Source: Homalodisca vitripennis (taxonomy: Eukaryota > Arthropoda > Insecta > Hemiptera > Cicadellidae). From it: DNA of 64,000 nucleotides. Of the stretch, positions 59,301 through 64,000 are shown piece after piece. The position numbers and the translations under genes are program-made. The number at the start of each line of letters is the position of its first letter. Position 1 is the first letter of the stretch. The notes under the pieces are model-generated. The model did no database searches. It saw only the letters and a program-made list of their open reading frames with translations, and was not told the DNA's origin. Location: assembly GCF_021130785.1 (NCBI RefSeq), contig NC_060214.1, forward strand, positions 107,544,001 through 107,608,000. The letters run 5' to 3'.

Positions 59301-59747
59301 ATCATCATCCTAAAATAATACAACTTGTTAATCATTCCTGTATTGCATTTGTTTTTATTTTTGTAATGCTTGCAATGTATTGTATCAGTTAGGTTACTAA
59401 TTCAGTAAATTAATCAACTTTATTTGAGAAAAATTTAAGTAAGATACGAATTGATTTAGTACCTAACTTTGAAACATTCACTAACTTATCATCTTTATTA
59501 AATGCTCTCAATGTAAAATACAGTAGAAGGATCTGAAAGTAAGCTGACAAAACTAAACAATAATTGGTTCAGCAATTAAATTACAAATACACAAAAGAGA
59601 CATTGAAATAAACTCTAATAAAATTGGTTTGTAAATAATTTATATCCTTCATAAACTAATAAAAGGAAATGAATAAGAGCTACCCAAAACAAATGAAATA
59701 AGCAGATAAAGCAATGTAAATAGTCAACCTACCCTATCATCCACTTC
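36154..59747 (-). CDS. spt6: Transcription elongation factor SPT6, 28 exons, N-terminus outside window
   Basis: Nuclear histone chaperone that travels with RNA polymerase II, reassembles nucleosomes and binds the Pol II linker through tandem SH2 domains. Exons (high to low): 59747-59733, 59309-59152, 57881-57738, 57456-57348, 56775-56635, 55961-55773, 55148-55006, 54528-54254, 53335-53206, 53054-52875, 52674-52509, 52023-51787, 51182-51027, 50486-50274, 50058-49921, 49358-49063, 48188-47987, 46878-46704, 46591-46470, 45616-45369, 44309-44105, 43273-42962, 41915-41666, 41321-41185, 40497-40295, 37537-37424, 36974-36871, 36359-36154. All junctions are GT-AG and in phase, giving 1,655 residues plus TAA. 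Insect and human SPT6 have roughly 1,700-1,850, so about 100-180 N-terminal residues with the start codon lie beyond 64000 or were missed. No stop or frameshift interrupts it. Introns not listed separately hold nothing I recognise. Confidence 0.97.
38457..38637 (-). CDS. spt6: Candidate alternative terminal exon of spt6
   Basis: Lies in the intron between the exons at 40497-40295 and 37537-37424. After CTATTTCAG, position 38637 begins a stretch that takes the same phase (GG+G) as the constitutive next exon, stays open for 59 codons and ends in TGA at 38459-38457. It reads [18 protein letters not shown] and so is Ser-Pro-rich like the neighbouring tail, and it is much richer in C and T than the flanking intron. 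Using it would replace the conserved [13 protein letters not shown] end with a short SP-rich one. No transcript evidence is available. Confidence 0.4.
38713..39407. mobile_element. piggyBac-like MITE with TTAA target duplication
   Basis: Flanked by TTAA (38709-38712 and 39408-39411), with perfect 11-bp inverted ends CCCTTTGAGTG / CACTCAAAGGG. Subterminal repeats: TACTGAAAAGTACCAG and TACCTAAAAGTGCCAG on the left; TAGCACTTTTCGGCCAACTT and TGGCACTTTTCAGATAACTT with TTTGACGTCC on the right. The 695-bp element has no coding capacity and lies in an spt6 intron. Confidence 0.9.
41666..44309 (-). CDS. spt6: SPT6: tandem SH2 domains
   Basis: Exons 44309-44105, 43273-42962 and 41915-41666 (residues 1146-1401). 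The N-terminal SH2 has [16 protein letters not shown] and [10 protein letters not shown] (phosphate-binding Arg at about 1210), then [20 protein letters not shown] and ENAFSLG. The second SH2 includes [32 protein letters not shown] and [12 protein letters not shown]. Together they bind the phosphorylated linker of the largest Pol II subunit. Confidence 0.96.
44411..44625. mobile_element. Palindromic MITE in an spt6 intron
   Basis: Near-perfect inverted arms of about 95 bp: CTCCAATAATTATTAAATTT through GTAAGGCCTTTTGTGTTCAAG, and their complement, outer match CTTAATTTATAAA. The central loop region contains two inverted copies of GCCCACATA / TATGTGGG and GAAATAAAA. No coding capacity. Confidence 0.85.
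45369..48188 (-). CDS. spt6: SPT6: DLD and S1 domains
   Basis: Exons 48188-47987, 46878-46704, 46591-46470 and 45616-45369 (residues 897-1145). [20 protein letters not shown] and [20 protein letters not shown] form the death-like domain. [20 protein letters not shown], a CPFC zinc-knuckle-like pair and [15 protein letters not shown] follow. The S1 RNA-binding fold is [20 protein letters not shown] with [20 protein letters not shown]. Confidence 0.95.
48532..48933. mobile_element. Short element with 21-bp inverted ends
   Basis: Left end GTCGCTTTGAAAGTGACCTGT; right end, reverse-complemented, GCCGCTTTGAAAGCGACCTGT. About 400 bp, in an spt6 intron. The GC-rich interior carries a 64-codon open frame that resembles nothing known to me. 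No clear target duplication could be fixed. Confidence 0.65.
49063..52023 (-). CDS. spt6: SPT6: YqgF-like and helix-hairpin-helix domains
   Basis: Exons 52023-51787, 51182-51027, 50486-50274, 50058-49921 and 49358-49063 (residues 551-896). The YqgF (RNase H-like) fold begins at [19 protein letters not shown] and runs through [14 protein letters not shown] and [14 protein letters not shown]. In eukaryotic SPT6 this fold is not known to be an active nuclease. [17 protein letters not shown] and CLRYHPLQ follow, then the helix-hairpin-helix CGLGPRKG (842-849) and [15 protein letters not shown]. Confidence 0.95.
49525..49570. repeat. Poly(A)-rich tract
   Basis: About 46 bases of A with two C interruptions in an spt6 intron (equivalently poly(T) on the coding strand, upstream of the acceptor at 50059). 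Confidence 0.95.
52509..56775 (-). CDS. spt6: SPT6: helix-rich core (HTH region)
   Basis: Seven exons (56775-56635 to 52674-52509; residues 143-550). They hold [44 protein letters not shown], a low-complexity Glu/Arg-rich insert (54430-54330), [20 protein letters not shown] and [16 protein letters not shown]. This is the Tex-like helical scaffold and helix-turn-helix region. The FYRKEYV and [10 protein letters not shown] blocks are the most conserved and anchor the frame. Confidence 0.95.
56089..56124. repeat. Perfect 16-bp stem hairpin
   Basis: TTTGCCTTAAATTCAA and its exact complement flank the loop TCTG, in an spt6 intron. It is probably a tiny MITE remnant; the stem is too short for a typical insect pre-miRNA. 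Confidence 0.85.
57348..59309 (-). CDS. spt6: SPT6: end of acidic N-terminal region
   Basis: Three exons (59309-59152, 57881-57738, 57456-57348; residues 6-142 of the visible protein) encode the acidic, disordered segment that in other species binds nucleosomes and Iws1/Spn1. Diagnostic strings: [40 protein letters not shown] followed by a run of Asp/Glu, then a basic [20 protein letters not shown] and [13 protein letters not shown]. The FIVDD and [10 protein letters not shown] blocks are strongly conserved from fly to human. Confidence 0.95.
58176..58324. repeat. 21-bp minisatellite, about seven units
   Basis: The unit tcatcactcatacaagtcctg (with single-base variants; the first and last units diverge) repeats head to tail in an spt6 intron. 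Confidence 0.95.
59733..59747 (-). CDS. spt6: Candidate 15-nt microexon of spt6
   Basis: After a pyrimidine-rich acceptor (TTCTTCTCCAACACCTAG), the bases GAAGTGGATGATAGG encode EVDDR and are followed by the donor GTAGGT. The next exon starts in phase 0 with GATGATGATCAC, so the product would read EVDDRDDDHESE, an acidic stretch as expected at this place in SPT6. It is the most upstream coding piece visible. Chance occurrence is possible because it is so short. Confidence 0.5.
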
Positions 59748-59759
59748 CTAGGTGTTGGA

Positions 59760-60961
59760 GAAGAACGCAGCAAGGACACGAACACAAAACACAAAGCATT
59801 AACAACAAAACACACACAAAACCACTAGAACTAAGGGTAAATAATACTACGGTTATAACTATGTACACAAAACAATTAATTTCCAAAACCCTTTCCCTAA
59901 AAGAAAGGTACTATAGGCTATTTGAACTATAGGCCTACAGTACTCTAAATTGGTTCAGTACAAAAGTAATACAAAACAAATAATAATAACTATTAATTGG
60001 ACTATACTGTTTTAATAGGTACAATACCAATTAGTATAAATTATTTTATTTTTTTTGGGTAATAAATGAACAAAAGAGCAAATAGGTAATAAATAATAGG
60101 TAATATGGAATAATGCAAATACTTTTATCACTAAAAAGATTGTGAATGTAGGGTTATAAAAATGAAAATAAACTTTACGTCATCAAGTTTTACCTATAAC
60201 TTAAGTAACACTTTAGTATGCACTGTATATACCCCATATTTGAAACAAAAAATAATTAATCTTTGATACTATTCTTTCTTTTATTCAAATAATTTTTTAC
60301 GTTATTCGAGTAGAATTGCCACTGATTAAAACTTTCACAGAACCCAGATGTTAAATAAATACTTTAAACATTATTTAAAAACACAGACAAGCTTATCCTC
60401 AGACTTCAAAAAACAAAACTACATTGTCATTGGTAGAAGATATATTGGTCAACGATAGGTGAATTCATCCATTCCTGACAAATCAACATTATCAGTGGCA
60501 TAGTAATTAAGTCATATAGCACTGCTACATTTAAGGATTAAACACATTTTGAGAGCTAAACTGTTGTTTTTGAATTGTCAACAAATCTTTCTGACGTATT
60601 ACTTTTAAAATTCCTATATATTCATCAAATGCAAAAAATTACACTAACATTTAAAATTTATTAGAAACATGACAGAGAAAGGTAACATACTTGTAAAACT
60701 TTAAGATCTTGTCAGTTTATAATTTATTGTGTTTCCTATACATGGATCGAGGAAACAAATGAATGATGAAGTGAATATTTAGTCCATTTATAAAGATTTA
60801 TGTACTTGTATTTGTAAAGATCTGATTCCCGAATCACCTCAATGGGAAATCAACTTTAAAACTAATCTTACCCAATTATTTAATTAAGATGAAAACAAAG
60901 AACAATGAACAGAGAAAAACCAGTGCATGTAAAATGTTACTTAAATTTACTCCAAACACGT

Positions 60962-61001
<40 letters not shown>

Positions 61002-61490
61002 GAATTTATAATATTGATTTTTCGTGTGTGTATATGTGTGTGTATCACGTAATACCTAGTTTTTCTAGATTTTAAAAATAATTTTGACCTGAATTTTTGT
61101 CAAAAAAGATACATTTAAAAGTGATCAACTACTAATGAATTATTTAAAGATAAATTTATAATATAGATAATCTATTACATGAAAAATCGATATTATAAAT
61201 TGCAAAATAGTGTTGGTTAATGGAATGTTCACACATACATAATCTTAAAATAAGAATGGCCATATTTTGAATACTTGTCATAAAAATATTTTAATAGCGC
61301 TATGTTTTATACAAAGTAAGAAATGTTCGATTTAATTTATTTGGAATAGCAATTTTTACTCGTACCAATCCGAGCATCCGTCAAGTAGGAATTGGCGATT
61401 AATGTTAATTAGTTTAATATTTCAACTACTCGTTCGACAATCAGTATGCTATTGCAGTATTGTAAGAATTAAGTTCATGTAAGTTGTGGT
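59760..61490. other. spt6 first visible intron: nothing recognised except a TA microsatellite
   Basis: AT-rich; a (TA)n tract of about 34 bp lies at 60965-60998. No acidic coding stretch suited to the missing SPT6 N-terminus was found. Confidence 0.55.
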
Positions 61491-61492
61491 GA

Positions 61493-62076
61493 GGAGGGCT
61501 ATTCAGAAAATAACAGACATTTTGAAATAAAAAATTAACCAACTGAGATACGAACATTTTATTATGTACATTTAAAAGCTACACTCTTAGGTTATTTTTC
61601 ATGTAATGTTCGAATTGAGACATTTATCATAATGTGACACAAATTTTTAGATTCCAGCTTTGTGGAAATCTGCCGCCTGAGATCTTAACAACTGATTAAT
61701 GCTAGCGTGAAGTTCAGCGCTACAACTATAATCTTGAACATTGGTGTGGCCGTTTTAAAAATCAATACACCACTACCTTACTCTGCTTTTCACTCATCAC
61801 ATGCCCATAACATTCACACAGTTGGCAATACATTTCAATTGGTTTATGGTTTTTTGCCAACCAAAACCTTATCACTGAACGCATCTCACAAGTGGCATGA
61901 TTTTCAATTGCAGCACACATTTTAATTAACCTCAGTGAGAAAATTAAGGTACAGACCGTGTGACTACAGCTCGATGCATACCGAACGCTAGAGTATTTTG
62001 ACAACAAGATGGCGGCTCTATCCCTGCCCACTGCCGCACCATTCAAAAACGTCTGTTACTTTCTGGATAGCCCTCG
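61493..62076 (-). mobile_element. Mariner-type element, internally deleted (second family)
   Basis: Inverted ends: GGAGGGCTATTCAGAAAATA followed by ACAGAC at the left, and GAGGGCTATCCAGAAAGTA followed by ACAGACG read in from the right. A minus-strand frame from 61920 begins MCAAIENHATCEMRSVIRFW and reaches ECYGHVMSEKQ, the first HTH of a mariner transposase, then is lost. The other end of the gene survives as QAADFHKAGI, a stop, and KFVSHYDKCLNSN near 61660-61610. The middle, with all catalytic residues, is deleted. Confidence 0.85.
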
Positions 62077-62079
62077 TAT

Positions 62080-63105
62080 ACACCATTAAACTTGCATATA
62101 GACTACAATTTCTGGGAATAAATCATCTATTGACTGTAATACTTAACAAATTCGTAATTGAACAAACAAAACAAAAAAGGTGTAAAAAACACGGTGATAG
62201 GGAAATTCCATAAATAGTGAAAGCAAGTACAATTTATTATATTTGAAAACAATCACAGAAAAACTTGGCTGCATTAGGTTTACCATCGAGTTATGGCGAA
62301 AAGCCATAAGGTGTTGAAAAGCCTTATAGTATAATCAGAAGTTGAAGTTTTATGTTTCAGTTACTTTTTTACCACTAAGGGTTAATTAGAATACAATTAT
62401 TGGAGCAGAGGTTTTTTGTTTAATGGGCATTCTTTTTTTAAGACCTTTTGGAAAATAATATTAGAGAAAAAAATAAAACAAACATGAAACCAGAGTTAAG
62501 CATATTAAGTAGTTATTTATAAAATAAACAGTGCAAAACATATTATAAAGACTTTTTCCCTTTATTTACCTGACATTTTATTGTAATGTTTTTACACATC
62601 TAGAGAGATGGAAAGTCTTGGTAGAAACAGTTTTAGAGTGCCAATAATTAAATATATTGTATTTGAATAAGAAAGTAGCCTATAAAAAATATTTTTTAAA
62701 TTTCTGTGGTTTATGTATTTTTTTAAACCATAAAATATATTATAAAATATTTATATTGGCTATAAAATATTAAATTTATTAAAAATTGCTAAGGAGCTAA
62801 AAACTTTGTTAGATTTACTTATACTTCAAAAATATTTATACAAAACAAAAAAAATTATTTAGAGAAATCTATAAACTATGAAACTGGATTTAGTAAAAAT
62901 CATACATTAGTCTGGCTATTATGTTATAACCAAAATTATGTTAAAATCTTAAACTAAAACCGTTACAAAATGAAATTTGTGGTATTTTGTTAAGCATCTA
63001 CTAATAATGAAAACTTTATGAAAAATTGTAGATGCGGTTTGTTTGAAAAATTTGATTGTTGGCAAAGTTTGTCTTATTGGCTAAAAAAATACAATTTTTT
63101 ATTGC
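62080..63105. other. Nothing recognised
   Basis: AT-rich DNA upstream of the last visible spt6 exon; no gene or element boundary beyond an isolated AAGGGTTAA at 62377-62385. Confidence 0.5.
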
Positions 63106-63109
63106 TTAA

Positions 63110-64000
63110 CCCTTTACGTCGTAGACGCAGCGTATTTTTATATGTATTGGTTCAGTTTATGCAAGTTACTGGCTGCAAACGATGACAGTTCATCCAAAAG
63201 CCATAGAGTAACGATATTTGTATATTTGATTGCCGACGACCAGCTGTTTATAAGTCTTCGAAGTGAAATAAAAAGAAGGTCAGTTCGGATGTTTACGTTG
63301 CGAGCGAACTGACGCTGTGCTTTGTTTACTCTGTTTTATCTTATTTTGTCCATTAAATTATGTTATAATTGTGAAATACTACTTCATTAGTATTCCAAAT
63401 CATTGCATTACTTCATTTTTCATTTGTGTTTTCTGTGTGTATTATATTTTACTAAGTTACAAACTATGTCTAATAAGAACATTGCGGGTTACGATGAGTT
63501 ACTTCACCTTTTTATAGTTTTACTACTGAATAAAACAATTATTTAGGTAAAAAAAAAGTTGTTACTGTGCTTGAATTTCTTCTTTTATAAATAATACTAA
63601 AGTTAATAAAGTATTTATGCTAATAATAGTAAGTGTATTACATTTCTCTTGAGCGTTTCAAACATTACAGGGCAACATTTGGCACGGACAACATATGATA
63701 TTTTTCATCCACACTTCTTATTTGTTGTGTAAAAATAAAATAAAATATATGGAATTTGTTTAGTTTTAGTTTCTCTTTCCGATGGTACCATCAGAAAAAT
63801 AATATAAATTGTTTTTATACTAAAATTGTATGCCAAAGTGAAAAAGAATTATAAAAATAATTTACATTATAAAGAAAATATTTTTATAACAATCCAAATA
63901 TGTACAAATGTACTTTTTTGTATTTATTTCTGTTTATTGGTTATTTATCTTCAGTACAAAAAAAGTAACAATATATGACCTCAAATAAGGAAATAGTAAG
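63110..64000 (+). mobile_element. Possible piggyBac-like element, left end only
   Basis: TTAA (63106-63109) is followed by CCCTTTACGTCGTAGACGC, the same CCCTTT(G/A) start as the element at 38713. A short + strand frame from 63465 begins MSNKNIAGYDELLHLF, a pattern reminiscent of transposase N-termini. No right end is present before the window stops, so the call is tentative. Confidence 0.35.

Noticed and set aside
62377..62385. AAGGGTTAA as a possible right end of another TTAA element
   Set aside because: No matching TTAACCCTT left end at a plausible distance, so it stays unsupported.

Overview
The window looks like nuclear DNA from an insect: AT-rich, intron-rich, and crowded with Jockey/CR1-type non-LTR retrotransposons, mariner relics and TTAA-flanked piggyBac-like elements. 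The mix would suit a hemipteran, but that is an inference from style, not a match. No bacterial-type operon, CRISPR array, rRNA or convincing tRNA was seen.

Two real host genes dominate and converge tail to tail. On the + strand, nine exons between 9159 and 30904 encode a complete 487-residue mitochondrial-clan cytochrome P450. Splice phases agree at every junction, and the C-helix WxxxR, ExxR, PERF-type and haem-Cys motifs are all present. On the - strand, 28 exons between 59747 and 36154 encode 1,655 residues of the transcription elongation factor and histone chaperone SPT6, from the end of its acidic N-terminal region through the YqgF, HhH, S1 and tandem SH2 domains to a Ser/Thr-Pro-rich tail and stop. 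The first exons (start codon and first acidic stretch) are not visible and probably lie beyond 64000.

Region by region: 1-6400 is a mosaic of decayed non-LTR retrotransposons on both strands, including a + strand copy whose ORF1 holds a 63-bp tandem repeat, and a decayed NEDP1/Ulp1-type cysteine protease ORF. 6400-9158 is mostly unrecognised AT-rich DNA with a diverged duplication. 9159-30904 is the P450 gene. Its large introns hold a 950-bp fold-back element, retrotransposon fragments, a retrotransposon split by a TTAA-type element, a deleted mariner, two copies of one palindromic MITE family, and a nearly complete 4.5-kb PHD-finger retrotransposon. 30905-36153 is the spacer between the two genes: two piggyBac-like elements, a mariner fossil and an unexplained spliced two-exon reading frame. 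36154-59747 is spt6, with a candidate alternative last exon, three MITEs and a minisatellite in its introns. 59760-64000 is AT-rich with another deleted mariner and one piggyBac-like end.

The two genes have no evident functional link: one product acts in mitochondria (steroid or xenobiotic oxidation), the other in the nucleus with RNA polymerase II. The most unusual items are the alternative SPT6 terminal exon, the 15-nt SPT6 microexon, the orphan two-exon frame at 34625-35049, and the TTAA element that splits a retrotransposon endonuclease and leaves an exact target footprint.
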